A DNA stretch of 64,000 nt from Candidatus Gastranaerophilales bacterium (GCA_928722015.1 CAKMWI010000011.1:124001-188000); one strand, 5' to 3'. Counted from the stretch's first letter, positions 26,245-35,386 are shown. Made by a program: numbers and translations. The notes: generated from the sequence alone by a model not told the origin.

Positions 26245-28623
26245 ATGCATATACCCCAAATAACCTCATTCAAAACAAATAAAATTTATCCACAAATAGA
26301 ACCACGCAAGAAAGACAATGAACAAAATAACATACAACATAAAGATTTTCCAAAAATAGATTACTCCGGTATTGCTTTTGGTGCTATCTATAATGTAAAA
26401 ACAAAAAATATTAATATTGAAGCAGAGAAAAATAAATTATTAAAACAAATTCTAGAAATACTTGAAACCAATACTCAAGATACAGATATTACTGATATTA
26501 TAACTTCAGCATTCAGAAAAGCACTGGGAAGTGTTCGAATAGTTCTTGAAAAAAGGAGAAGAATACTACAAGATCTTGATAATTTGTTAGTAGACAAAAC
26601 ATTAAATCCACAACAAAAATCAGACCGAGTTCGTATGCTAAGAAAAGAGTATAGCAGATTAGAAAAATATAAACCAGCACAGCAAAAAACAAAACCCTCC
26701 AAAATTCAAGATGAAAAAATTGATTATCAATTGATGAACAAATTTAAAACCGCAATATCTGAGGACAACTTCAATTTAAGAAAAATTTTTTTGGAATATT
26801 ACAGCAACCTAAATAATATAAAAACTATAGAAGAACTTAAAGAGCAATATCCAAAAATAAAAATTCCGCCAAGACCTGAAGAAGTAATTGCTAAAAAAAT
26901 CGAATCCGTCCTTACCAGAGATTTTTATGAAGAATTAGATAAAGTTTTTGAAAACGGTTCACAGGATAATATTGTTAAATTTCTGGAATATAACATAACT
27001 AAAATGACAAAATTGATTGCTCAAAAATTTAATGTCAATCCGGAAAACTTATTCCAAAGAACAGGTATAGAAATAAGTACAACCATCCTAAAAAAATATG
27101 AAATGTATAAAGTTGAGAATAGGATATCTTCTATTCCGGAACAACGTAAAATTAAATTCCCGCAGATTACGGACATCGACATAAAAATGCTTGCAGTAGA
27201 TTTTGATGATTTTGTAATATCCAGCGTCAGAAAACATTATCTGGAAGGCCAAAAATTTAATGATTTAACCTATTCTAACCAATATATAACACTGCCTCTG
27301 GCTCAACTAAAAGTAAGTGATTATAAATTTGAAAAAATTCCTGAAAAAATAAAAGGAATTTTAAACTCTGCAGATACATTACATGTGGCTCAAAGAGACT
27401 ATGAGAACTTTGATACTGAAAAATTTAAATCCCGCTTAAATTTTTATGCCAATAGAGAACCCGGCAACAATGAAGACATTCTTACCAGCATTATTAATTT
27501 TGATACCTGTAATTTTACAGAAGAAGATAAAAAATTACTAATACAATTCTTAAAAGAGTTAGACCGTATGAATGACGGAGAAAAAACAATTTCGCAAGTC
27601 ATTGAAACTATTCAAACTAAAGGACTTGAACCAAAAGGAACTCAAAAACTTAATGAAATAGAAAAACAAAAAGCAGAACAATCATATAAAATCAGACAAA
27701 AAGAAATCTCAGAATTAAATAGTATAAAAAAAGATTTTGATGATGTCATTAACACTTTATATGCAAATAATTTAAATAATCTCGCAAATTCATGCTCAAA
27801 ATACAGACCAAATAGTCTTGATAAAACCGAAATTGAAAATGCAAAGTTTCTTATAAAAATGATTGCTGATAATATTGACCCGAAAAATAAAAAACTGTCC
27901 AATAAAAACAAACTTGAACAAAACATCATCAGATGGGATACTTATAATCTTTACAAGAACAATAAAAGTGAAAAAATGTTGTTTGAAAAAGCCATAGAAT
28001 TTGCATCTGAACCGGATGGAACAATTAATATTGATAAAGCAGGACAATATCTCGTTAATTCCGAAGTTGTCCAACTTTACCCGATGAGTCTAGAAGCTAC
28101 CAGACAGCCTGAAATTTTGGAAAAAATAATGGAAAAAGCCGGAACAGATACGGACATGGCAATAAGATATTTATGCAAATTTGATAACTATCTTGATATG
28201 AATCCGGAAGATAAACAACTTATTTCAAACTTTATTGATTTTTTTAATCAGAAAGATGCAGTAGAAAAAGCAATGCTAAAATATATTATTGAAAATGATT
28301 ATATAAATTCCGATACAAGCGTTCTTACAAATATACACGAAACAGGTAATCCAACCATCAAAGCCACAATAGCTTCATCTGCAAAAAAACAAATTCTGGA
28401 TAAATATAAATATCCGCTTTGTATCGATTATATGAGAAAATTTGAAGACGCCCTCTCATCTTTTGCAAAAATGAAAAATTCATCAGGAATTAAGCAAACA
28501 GGTAGAAATAACGAAACAATAAGATACAAAATGGAATTGAAAATTGCCGGAGAAGACGACAGATTATTCTCCAGCAATAACAATTATTATTTTGATATTT
28601 TTTCAGATAAAGGAATGCATTAA
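26245..28623 (+). CDS. Large uncharacterised protein with F-G-A leader
   Basis: A 792-residue, highly charged, mostly helical protein that I do not recognise. The N-terminus is Asn/Gln/Lys-rich with SGIAFGAIYN at 41-50. Residues 55-130 contain a predicted coiled-coil stretch (VRIVLEKRRRILQDLDNL). The rest is Lys/Glu/Asn-rich with no membrane segment and no visible catalytic motif. An AAAAGGA ribosome site precedes the ATG. It lies between two leftward glycan blocks but on the other strand, and only 3 bases separate its stop from the next leftward stop. The Asn-rich composition and the F-G-A element link it to the other unknown proteins of the window. Confidence 0.6.
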   Translation: MHIPQITSFKTNKIYPQIEPRKKDNEQNNIQHKDFPKIDYSGIAFGAIYNVKTKNINIEAEKNKLLKQILEILETNTQDTDITDIITSAFRKALGSVRIVLEKRRRILQDLDNLLVDKTLNPQQKSDRVRMLRKEYSRLEKYKPAQQKTKPSKIQDEKIDYQLMNKFKTAISEDNFNLRKIFLEYYSNLNNIKTIEELKEQYPKIKIPPRPEEVIAKKIESVLTRDFYEELDKVFENGSQDNIVKFLEYNITKMTKLIAQKFNVNPENLFQRTGIEISTTILKKYEMYKVENRISSIPEQRKIKFPQITDIDIKMLAVDFDDFVISSVRKHYLEGQKFNDLTYSNQYITLPLAQLKVSDYKFEKIPEKIKGILNSADTLHVAQRDYENFDTEKFKSRLNFYANREPGNNEDILTSIINFDTCNFTEEDKKLLIQFLKELDRMNDGEKTISQVIETIQTKGLEPKGTQKLNEIEKQKAEQSYKIRQKEISELNSIKKDFDDVINTLYANNLNNLANSCSKYRPNSLDKTEIENAKFLIKMIADNIDPKNKKLSNKNKLEQNIIRWDTYNLYKNNKSEKMLFEKAIEFASEPDGTINIDKAGQYLVNSEVVQLYPMSLEATRQPEILEKIMEKAGTDTDMAIRYLCKFDNYLDMNPEDKQLISNFIDFFNQKDAVEKAMLKYIIENDYINSDTSVLTNIHETGNPTIKATIASSAKKQILDKYKYPLCIDYMRKFEDALSSFAKMKNSSGIKQTGRNNETIRYKMELKIAGEDDRLFSSNNNYYFDIFSDKGMH

Positions 28624-28626
28624 AAT

Positions 28627-29646
28627 CTATAATGAAGCAAAAATTTCTATATTATGATTTTTTTGTTTGAATATCGACATCATCTCTGAAATTCCAACTC
28701 CTGTTTTACACATAGAATAAAATTTCCTTTCTTCATCAGTAATATTACTATTTTTATTAATAATACTTTCATCCATTCTGGATATCATTTCAGTAATTTT
28801 CTTTAATGCATAATTAAATAAATCAGCATTTACTCCCCCCAAAACAATTCCAATATATCCCAATTCTCTTTTATAAAGATTAGCTAAAAAATCTTCATTA
28901 TTAATGTTATTTTCATCTAAAAATAAATGTATCTCATTACTTCTGTCAAAAGGATTACAAATATTCAACCTGTTACTTGAAGAATACGGATTAGATAAGC
29001 GATAGTAATAATATGCATTATCAGTATAATAAATTCGCTTAGCCAGACATAAAGTTTGAATTTGAAACGGATTATCAACCCAACCGGCACCTTTAGCCTC
29101 AACAAAAGAAATTTTATAATTATTTAAAAACTCCCGCTTATAAAGACAAGACCAAATACTCGGATGAAAATATACAAATTGTGGAAAATCCTGAATTTTA
29201 AAAACCGACTCAGGCATTTCATAATTTTGACTCCAATATATTTTTTTTGCACAATCAGATGCAGATGCTATATTTTCATCATATTCATAAAATGCAGATT
29301 TAATAATATCAACCTCATTTGTTGATGCCAAATTATATAAATCCTCAAACATTTTACAATCAATAAAATCATCCGGCTCTATAATACTAATATATTCACC
29401 CTTTGCAAGCCTTAATCCGGCATTACAAGCAGAACCATAACCTGAATTAGCTCTATTTAATACACTCAACCTCGAATCTTGTTTTTGATATTTTTCAAGA
29501 ATGCCAGCAGAAGAATCTGTAGAACCATCATTAATACATAAAATCTCTATTTGCTCCAAAGTCTGATTTAAAACACTGTCAAGACATTCACTCAAATAAT
29601 TTTCAACATTATAAACAGGTATTATTACTGATACTTTAGAAGTCAT
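28627..29646 (-). CDS. GT2-family glycosyltransferase
   Basis: A GT-A fold inverting glycosyltransferase of about 339 residues. The opening SVIIPVYNVENYLSECLDSV, then ILCINDGSTDSS, RANSGYGSACN and IIEPDDFID (the D-x-D equivalent) are all family 2 hallmarks. I chose the ATG at 29646 because GGAGG lies 7 bases before it; an upstream in-frame ATG (29676) would add ten residues without such a site. The gene follows glf on the same strand, so it may transfer galactofuranose, but the donor is inferred. Confidence 0.9.
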   Translation of the reverse strand: MTSKVSVIIPVYNVENYLSECLDSVLNQTLEQIEILCINDGSTDSSAGILEKYQKQDSRLSVLNRANSGYGSACNAGLRLAKGEYISIIEPDDFIDCKMFEDLYNLASTNEVDIIKSAFYEYDENIASASDCAKKIYWSQNYEMPESVFKIQDFPQFVYFHPSIWSCLYKREFLNNYKISFVEAKGAGWVDNPFQIQTLCLAKRIYYTDNAYYYYRLSNPYSSSNRLNICNPFDRSNEIHLFLDENNINNEDFLANLYKRELGYIGIVLGGVNADLFNYALKKITEMISRMDESIINKNSNITDEERKFYSMCKTGVGISEMMSIFKQKNHNIEIFASL

Positions 29647-29682
29647 TATTTCCTCCAATATTAAATTTTTCTGCAATACTCT

Positions 29683-30822
29683 TTAATAGTTTGAATACTC
29701 ACATTTTTTATCAAATACGTTAGCAAAACATTCCATTGCGTTAGCAACAGCCTTATCCATATCGTAATATTTATAACTGCCCAGCCGTCCTAAAAAATAA
29801 ACTTGATTTAAATCTTTTGATAAGTACTCATATTTTTTATACAAATCAGAATTTATTTTATTCTCAACAGGATAGTATCTGTCATTTTTTTCCGGTACAA
29901 AATCTTGAGAATATTCTTTGGCAATAATGGTATTAGGAGATATTTCATTTAAATAATATTTATATTCATGAATTCTCGTAAAATCATAATTATTAGGGTA
30001 ATTTATTACACTATTACTTTGATAATAAGGGAAATTATATTCTTCAAATTTAAATTCAACACTACGATATGGGAGCATACCAAACTTATAATCAAAAAAT
30101 TCATCAATTGAACCGGTATAAAATACCCTTTTATACAATTTAAAATCAAAAGACTTGAAGTTTGTATTCAATCTCAATTCAATATTCGGAAGAGACATCA
30201 TATTACTCAACAGTTTTGTATAACCATCAACAGGAATTCCTTGATATTTATCCTGAAAATATCTGCTGTCTTTGCTTATCAGAATCGGAACTCTTGCGGT
30301 TACATTACTATCAATGGTATCAGGATTATAATTCCATTGCTTTTTTGTGTAATTTAAAAATATTTTTTTATAAATATAACTTGCCAAAAATTTTAAATCA
30401 TTATCACTCGACTTCCGGAATTCAAGTATTGGAATTCTATCATTATAAAAAAAATTTTTTAAAAGTTTATCCTCAAATTTTGCAGCCATAGAATGTGGAA
30501 AAACATCATATAAAGTATTAAAATTAAATGGAATAGTCGTTTCAATCCCATCTATATTAGCATAGACTTTATGCATATACGTATTAAAGTTTGAAAACCT
30601 ATTTACATATTGCCACACACTTTCATTATTCGTATGAAAAATATGCGACCCATAACAATGAACCGTTATTCCATTTTTATCTTTATAATCATAACAATTT
30701 CCCCCAAGATGATTTCTTTTGTCAATAATCAAAACTTTTTCACCGGTTTTAGACGCTATATGCTGTGCTATTACCGCACCTGTGATTCCTGCTCCAACCA
30801 CCAGATTAGTATTTTCAGGCAT
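29683..30822 (-). CDS. glf: UDP-galactopyranose mutase
   Basis: A 379-residue flavoprotein that converts UDP-galactopyranose to UDP-galactofuranose for surface glycans. The FAD dinucleotide loop is VVGAGITGAVIAQHIAS. The family motifs RNHLGGNCYDY and GSHIFHTNNESVW follow, with IPFNFNTLYDVFP and, near the end, FLGRLGSYKYYDMDKAV. The length is typical for bacterial Glf (about 370-390). It heads a leftward pair with the GT2 gene (36-base gap to its start). No ribosome site better than GGAGA is seen near the ATG. Confidence 0.95.
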   Translation of the reverse strand: MPENTNLVVGAGITGAVIAQHIASKTGEKVLIIDKRNHLGGNCYDYKDKNGITVHCYGSHIFHTNNESVWQYVNRFSNFNTYMHKVYANIDGIETTIPFNFNTLYDVFPHSMAAKFEDKLLKNFFYNDRIPILEFRKSSDNDLKFLASYIYKKIFLNYTKKQWNYNPDTIDSNVTARVPILISKDSRYFQDKYQGIPVDGYTKLLSNMMSLPNIELRLNTNFKSFDFKLYKRVFYTGSIDEFFDYKFGMLPYRSVEFKFEEYNFPYYQSNSVINYPNNYDFTRIHEYKYYLNEISPNTIIAKEYSQDFVPEKNDRYYPVENKINSDLYKKYEYLSKDLNQVYFLGRLGSYKYYDMDKAVANAMECFANVFDKKCEYSNY

Positions 30823-30916
30823 ATTTACTTCTCCTCTACTGACTCACAAATAATAAAAGAAGGTATCATAAAAAATATGACCCAGAAGTATACAGTTATG
30901 GACAATCATGTTAAAC

Positions 30917-30945
30917 CTGACAAAAATAAAATATTCTGCTATTAT
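30917..30945 (+). promoter_or_regulatory. Promoter for the secreted M48-like gene
   Basis: CTGACA (30917-30922), 17 bases and TATTAT (30940-30945) lie 27 bases before the ATG at 30973, with a TAGGAG ribosome site between. Confidence 0.6.
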
Positions 30946-30972
30946 AAAATATATAGGAGTTAAATATTTATT

Positions 30973-31668
30973 ATGAAAAAGATTTTAGGAATATTACTTT
31001 TAGTACTATGTATATCTACACCAGTATCTGCAATAACAGATGCCGAACTTATACAAGAACAAACTATTCAAAATCAAATTGATGATATTGGTACAAAAAT
31101 TTTAAATGCAAATAAAATACCTAAACGAATTATATTTGTATACAACAAAGCGGACAAAAAAAGTAAATTAAAAATGGACACAACTCTATCCAGCAGACAG
31201 ATTATTATGTACACAAATTCATATAAATTTGTCGAAAATAATGATGAACTAGCAGCATATTTAGCAAGAGAAATAGCTATAGCCGCAAAATCCTTTAACG
31301 GCAAATGCGCAGGGGGTCTAAAGTCTTTACAGATAAAAGCTGCTCCTAAAAAATACGAATTAGTTGCAGATAAAATAGCAGTAGATTATATGGTAAATGC
31401 CGGATATCACCCCATCGGATTAATAACATATATTCAAAAAACATCTCCTCAAAGAAGATTCGACAAATTCTCAAACAAAAATCTCACGTCTAAACGCCTC
31501 GCTGTTATATATGAATATATTTATACAAAATATCCATACTATCTTGTAAATAATCCATATTTTACAAATGAACATTATCAAAATTTTCTTTTAACATCAG
31601 TGAATAACAGAAAATTACTGCAACATAAAATTGAAACAGGTTCCAAGGAAAATTTAAAATATGAATAA
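30973..31668 (+). CDS. Secreted M48-like protein lacking the zinc His residues
   Basis: A 231-residue protein with a clear signal peptide ending near VSA-I (residues 1-20). Residues 90-155 follow the layout of M48 peptidases: DELAAYLAREIAIAA where the active-site helix normally reads ELA..L.HE..H, and YELVADKIAVDYMVNAGYHPIGL where M48 has E-x-x-A-D and the NAG-Y-x-P segment. At the HExxH position (99-103) it has R-E-I-A-I, so both zinc-binding His residues are missing and it should be inactive as a peptidase. A chaperone or regulatory pseudoprotease role is possible. It overlaps the next secreted-protein gene by 8 bases. Confidence 0.7.
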   Translation: MKKILGILLLVLCISTPVSAITDAELIQEQTIQNQIDDIGTKILNANKIPKRIIFVYNKADKKSKLKMDTTLSSRQIIMYTNSYKFVENNDELAAYLAREIAIAAKSFNGKCAGGLKSLQIKAAPKKYELVADKIAVDYMVNAGYHPIGLITYIQKTSPQRRFDKFSNKNLTSKRLAVIYEYIYTKYPYYLVNNPYFTNEHYQNFLLTSVNNRKLLQHKIETGSKENLKYE

Positions 31669-32248
31669 ATTTATATTTATAATACTAGTACTTTCTTTTT
31701 TGATTATTGAATCAGGCAGTTATATGCAAACAAAAGCTGCTGAACTCATAGAAGATAATCTTGTAAATTCAACATTATTAAATAAAACACTTACTAAACC
31801 TGAAATCAATTCGGAATATAATTTTGAAAATACCGATATTGTAAAAATAAAACTTGTAATAGATTCTGATATAAAATCAGAAAATGATATTTATGAAGGA
31901 GAAAAAATAATATTTAAAGCAGTAGAAGATGTATACTACAATAATCAACTACTAATAAAAAAAGGAGCTTCTGTTCCTGCAAAAATCGAAACTATAATAT
32001 CACCAGGAATGAATGGTATACCTGCAAGCATAATTATAGGGAATTTTCAAATTGAAAATATCTCAAAAAAACAACTTGTTGATACCATAGAAATATACGG
32101 ACAAGATAGAAGCCTATGGGTTTATCCGTTCAAATGGCTACTGACCCCATTACCGCCAACAGGGTCTTTTACAAATTTTATCAAAGGTGGTCATGCAAAA
32201 CTTAGCTCTAAAAAAGAACTCTCTATTGATTATCATCCACATTGGTAA
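31661..32248 (+). CDS. Secreted protein of unknown function
   Basis: A 195-residue protein with a signal-like N-terminal helix (residues 4-18, ending near TKAAEL). The rest is beta-rich: EGEKIIFKAVEDVYY, LLIKKGASVPAKIETI and SIIIGNFQIENIS strands. The arrangement G-x-x-I-F-K-A-V then I-K-K-G-A-x-x-x-A-x-I recalls beta-barrel surface domains of envelope proteins, but I cannot name a family. The start overlaps the upstream M48-like gene by 8 bases, so the two are coexpressed and may interact in the periplasm. Its stop is 7 bases from the stop of the leftward flavoprotein gene. Confidence 0.65.
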   Translation: MNKFIFIILVLSFLIIESGSYMQTKAAELIEDNLVNSTLLNKTLTKPEINSEYNFENTDIVKIKLVIDSDIKSENDIYEGEKIIFKAVEDVYYNNQLLIKKGASVPAKIETIISPGMNGIPASIIIGNFQIENISKKQLVDTIEIYGQDRSLWVYPFKWLLTPLPPTGSFTNFIKGGHAKLSSKKELSIDYHPHW

Positions 32249-32255
32249 TCAATAT

Positions 32256-34616
32256 CTATATAAATAAATTTGAATTTGCACTGTTACTTTCAGAAATATA
32301 TTTTGCGACACCGCCAATTTCAACACCGTCAATTAATTCTTCTTGTTTTATACCCATAACATCCATAGACATATTACATGCTATGAATTTTATTCCGTTG
32401 TCTTTTGCTTGCTGAATTAACTCCTGCAATGTAGCAATATTTTTCTTCCTCATTATAAATTTCATCATTAAAGAACCTATACCGCCCATATTCATTTTGG
32501 AAAGTGTTAAATTTTGTACACCCTTTGGCATCATAAACCCAAATAAACTATCTATAAATCCTTTCTTGAGTGTAACATTAGGTTTTCTTAAAATATTTAA
32601 GCCCCAAAATGTAAAAAACATTGTAACATTTTTCCCACTGGCCCTTGCTCCATTTGCAATAATAAATGACGCCATAGCTTTATCTAAATCATTAGAAAAA
32701 ACAACTATGGTTTGCCCATTGAAATCTTTATTAACAGATTTAACATAGTCTGCGTTTTTTTGAATAGTTGCTATTATTTTTTTATTTTCTTGTACAAGAC
32801 TAACAAGTTTATTAGAAGTAGTTTCACACCAAGCTCCAATATCGGATTTAAATCCTCTATCCGTTGATATTACCTCGATTATTTCACCCTCTGAAAGTCC
32901 TTCCATAGCTTGAGAGACTTTCATTATTGGACCTGGACATTGCAAACCCGAAGCATCAATTTTTATAACATTACCGGTACTTACTCTCCGACTTTGGCCT
33001 ATATTTGCAGTAAATGTAACATTTTTAGTCATCTCTTTATATATTTCTATACCACCCATAAGTGAATATACATTCTTAAAACCTCTTTGAATAAGAATTC
33101 TTGAAGCAATATAACTTGTATGGCCGGTATTGCAAAATAAAATAACTTTTCTATCTTTAGGAACTTCATTAATTCTGCTTCTAATCTCACTTATTGGGAT
33201 ATTAACAGCACCTGGAATAGTATTAACTTTGTACGAAATTTCCGGTCTTACGTCTATCAAATATGCCCCTTTCAAATCTTCTAAATAAGCAGGTTTAACC
33301 AAACCTTTCAAAATATTATCTGCATTCATACCTAAAATATTTACAGGATCCTTAGCAGAAGAATACGGAGGGGCATAAGATAACTCACTATCAATCATAT
33401 CCTGAATAGTACCACCTGAGCGCATAATAGAACTTATAACATCAATCCTTTTTTCTACACCCTGTTGTCCAACAGCTTGAGCTCCCAGAATTTTTCCTTC
33501 AATATTAAATAACAGTTTAAAAAATATTTGTGTAGAATCAGGATAATACCCTGCATGCGCTCTGGAAAAAATATAAGTTTTCCAATAAGGTATATTTTTT
33601 TGTTCAAGTTGTTTCTCATTATTTCCAACACTTGCAACCGTTAAATCAAAAACTTTTAGAACAGAAGTCCCCTGAGATTTTTTATATTTGGAGTTTAATC
33701 CACAAATATTCTCTGCAATAATTCTACCCTGTCTATTTGCTGGCCCTGCAAGAGGGATTATCGTATTATCACCCGATATAAAGTCTTTCACTTCGATACT
33801 ATCTCCTGCAGCATAAATATTTTCATCAGAAGTTTGTAAACAGTCATTCACAATTATTCCTCTAGCAGTAACTAATCCTGAATCTTTTGCCAACGTAATT
33901 TCAGGTCTTACTCCTATTGCCATTATTACTATTCCAAACTCAATTTCTTTATTTGAATTAAGAATAATTTTATTATTTCTGAATTCTTTTACACCATCTG
34001 ATAAAACTAACTCAACACCATTCTCTATCATAGTATTCTGCGCAAATTTTGCGACTTCTTTATCTACCGGTGCTAAAATTTGATTATTCAATTCAACGAG
34101 CGTAGTATGTAAACCCATTTCAACCAAATTTTCAGCCATTTCAACGCCAATAAATCCACCACCGATAACAACAGCTTTTTTAGAGTTATTATTTTTTATA
34201 AAATTTTTTATTTTATCCGCATCATGAAGAGTTCTTAACGAAAATATTAAACTTTTATCCATTCCTTTAAATTCAGGAATAATAGGGGCAGCTCCCTGTG
34301 CCAAAACTAATTTGTCATACGCAAGTAATTCATTATTTTTTAACTGAACAGTTTTATCACTTCTATTTATTTTTACAACCTCTGAATTTAATCTTACATC
34401 AATATTAAACCAAGTTTTAAATTTTTTAGTATTTGAAACAAGCATATTATCTCTTTCAGAGATAATATCTGAAATATAATATGGCAAACCACAATTCGCA
34501 ATTGAAATTTCTGATGTTTTTTCCAATATTAAAATTTCAGAAGATTCATCTAACCTTCTAAGTCTTGCTGCACAACTGGCACCAGCAGCTCCGCCACCTA
34601 CAATTATAATTTTCAT
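32256..34616 (-). CDS. CoA-disulfide reductase-type flavoprotein with rhodanese, TusA and DsrE domains
   Basis: A 786-residue four-domain sulfur-handling protein. Residues 1-445 are a CoADR/Npsr-type FAD and NAD(P)H disulfide reductase: GGGAAGASCA, the redox Cys C42 in NCGLPYYISD, VVIGGGFIGVEMAE and AAGDSIEV. Residues about 446-535 are a rhodanese with active Cys C495 in FCNTGHTS. Residues about 548-620 are a TusA domain with C560 in CPGP. The rest is DsrE-like, with C747. Persulfide sulfur could pass from reductase to rhodanese to TusA to DsrE within one chain, so reduction of CoA persulfide, polysulfide or sulfur is the likely work. The gene diverges from an ArsR-type regulator, and both promoters lie in one palindrome. 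Confidence 0.92.
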   Translation of the reverse strand: MKIIIVGGGAAGASCAARLRRLDESSEILILEKTSEISIANCGLPYYISDIISERDNMLVSNTKKFKTWFNIDVRLNSEVVKINRSDKTVQLKNNELLAYDKLVLAQGAAPIIPEFKGMDKSLIFSLRTLHDADKIKNFIKNNNSKKAVVIGGGFIGVEMAENLVEMGLHTTLVELNNQILAPVDKEVAKFAQNTMIENGVELVLSDGVKEFRNNKIILNSNKEIEFGIVIMAIGVRPEITLAKDSGLVTARGIIVNDCLQTSDENIYAAGDSIEVKDFISGDNTIIPLAGPANRQGRIIAENICGLNSKYKKSQGTSVLKVFDLTVASVGNNEKQLEQKNIPYWKTYIFSRAHAGYYPDSTQIFFKLLFNIEGKILGAQAVGQQGVEKRIDVISSIMRSGGTIQDMIDSELSYAPPYSSAKDPVNILGMNADNILKGLVKPAYLEDLKGAYLIDVRPEISYKVNTIPGAVNIPISEIRSRINEVPKDRKVILFCNTGHTSYIASRILIQRGFKNVYSLMGGIEIYKEMTKNVTFTANIGQSRRVSTGNVIKIDASGLQCPGPIMKVSQAMEGLSEGEIIEVISTDRGFKSDIGAWCETTSNKLVSLVQENKKIIATIQKNADYVKSVNKDFNGQTIVVFSNDLDKAMASFIIANGARASGKNVTMFFTFWGLNILRKPNVTLKKGFIDSLFGFMMPKGVQNLTLSKMNMGGIGSLMMKFIMRKKNIATLQELIQQAKDNGIKFIACNMSMDVMGIKQEELIDGVEIGGVAKYISESNSANSNLFI

Positions 34617-34630
34617 AAAACCTCACATTA

Positions 34631-34680
34631 CTTGACAATATTAGAATATTATAATATTATAATACTCTAATATTGTCAAG
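34631..34680. promoter_or_regulatory. Symmetric divergent promoter/operator
   Basis: Outer arms 34631-34645 and 34666-34680 are a perfect 15-base inverted repeat. Each contains TTGACA. Rightward: TTGACA (34632-34637), 17 bases, TATTAT (34655-34660) for the ArsR-family gene. Leftward: TTGACA (34679-34674), 17 bases, TATTAT (34656-34651) for the flavoprotein gene. The two -10 boxes overlap by two bases. A dimeric ArsR repressor bound at the AT-rich centre would close both promoters. Confidence 0.88.
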
Positions 34681-34693
34681 AGGAGACAACATA

Positions 34694-34969
34694 ATGAATG
34701 CAGAAGACTACTCCGAAGTATTTAAAGCACTAAGCCATCCGTTAAGATTAAAAATAGCATGCGGATTACTACATAAAGGCAAATGCAACGTCAATACAAT
34801 GGTTGAAAGATTAGGAGTCTCACAATCTTTAATTTCACAACATATTAATATATTAAAAAAAAGCGGTTTAATAAAAGGATACCGCAACGGAAACATAATT
34901 TGGTATAAGCTCGAAAGTAAACTAGCCCAAAAATTACTTCAGAATATAGAACTAAAATTATGTGAATAA
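34694..34969 (+). CDS. ArsR-family regulator, candidate persulfide sensor
   Basis: A 91-residue winged-helix repressor of the ArsR/SmtB family, with HPLRLKIACGLL and the recognition helix SQSLISQHINILKKSGLI. I chose the ATG at 34694 because AGGAG lies 8 bases upstream; an in-frame TTG at 34673 is inside the operator arm. Cysteines are at 23, 31 and 90. C23 (in the RLKIAC helix) and C90 (in the last helix) lie where persulfide sensors of the SqrR/BigR type carry their reactive pair. No metal-binding ELCV motif is seen. With a divergent sulfur-transfer flavoprotein, sensing of reactive sulfur is a good inference. The dithiol link itself cannot be proved from sequence. Confidence 0.88.
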   Translation: MNAEDYSEVFKALSHPLRLKIACGLLHKGKCNVNTMVERLGVSQSLISQHINILKKSGLIKGYRNGNIIWYKLESKLAQKLLQNIELKLCE

Positions 34970-35279
34970 ATAACAAATTTATTCTTAACTTATGCACTAT
35001 AAATTAAATAAATTTAACTTTTTATTATAGTTAATATCTCTAATGTCTAAATTTAAAACACTAGAACTTTTAAACCTCAATATAACCACAAAAAGAGGCG
35101 AAACTCGAACAATTTATCCAAGCGTTCATTGAGAAGTTAAAAACGCCGGAAACACTATCAATTATTCATTTAATAGATTTTGAAATGCACAGTATAAACG
35201 AGTTTTGACGATTCGTCATTTTTTAGTATCCACCATGTTTGAACAAGTGCATAGCCTAAAAGCGGCTATTTGCATAATA
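34970..35279. other. Intergenic region with small hairpins and an ORF remnant
   Basis: There is no credible gene in about 310 bases. A frame open from 35086 to the TGA at 35206-35208 encodes about 40 residues with protein-like composition (EKLKTPETLSIIHLIDFEMH) but no start codon. A second small frame begins at an ATG at 35043. This may be a decayed gene. TGACG-ATT-CGTCA followed by six T (35206-35224) looks like a short terminator. A second hairpin has arms 35251-35256 and 35264-35269. Confidence 0.4.
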
Positions 35280-35309
35280 AAAGAGACTTTCAGATGAAAG
35301 TCTCTTTTA
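35280..35309 (-). terminator. Terminator of tRNA-Ala
   Basis: A perfect 14-bp inverted repeat (35280-35293 with 35296-35309) lies next to the 3' end of the tRNA; on the minus strand it ends in a T-rich tail. Confidence 0.85.
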
Positions 35310-35310
35310 T

Positions 35311-35386
35311 GGTGGAGGATAGGAGATTCGAACTCCTGACCCCCTGCGTGCAAAGCAGGTGCTCTACCAGCTGAGCTAATCCCCCT
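35311..35386 (-). tRNA. tRNA-Ala (TGC anticodon)
   Basis: A complete 76-nt cloverleaf on the minus strand. The acceptor stem is GGGGGAU/AUCCUCC with the G3-U70 wobble, the major identity element of alanine tRNA. D arm AGCTCAGCTGGTAGAGC, anticodon stem CCTGC/GCAGG with loop TTTGCAC (anticodon TGC), T arm with GTTCGAATC. The terminal CCA is encoded (35313-35311). A promoter lies upstream and a terminator directly downstream, so it is transcribed alone. Confidence 0.97.

Noticed and set aside
34673..34693. TTG start of the ArsR gene in the operator arm.
   Set aside because: It would put the first codons in the palindrome, before the AGGAG that serves the ATG at 34694.
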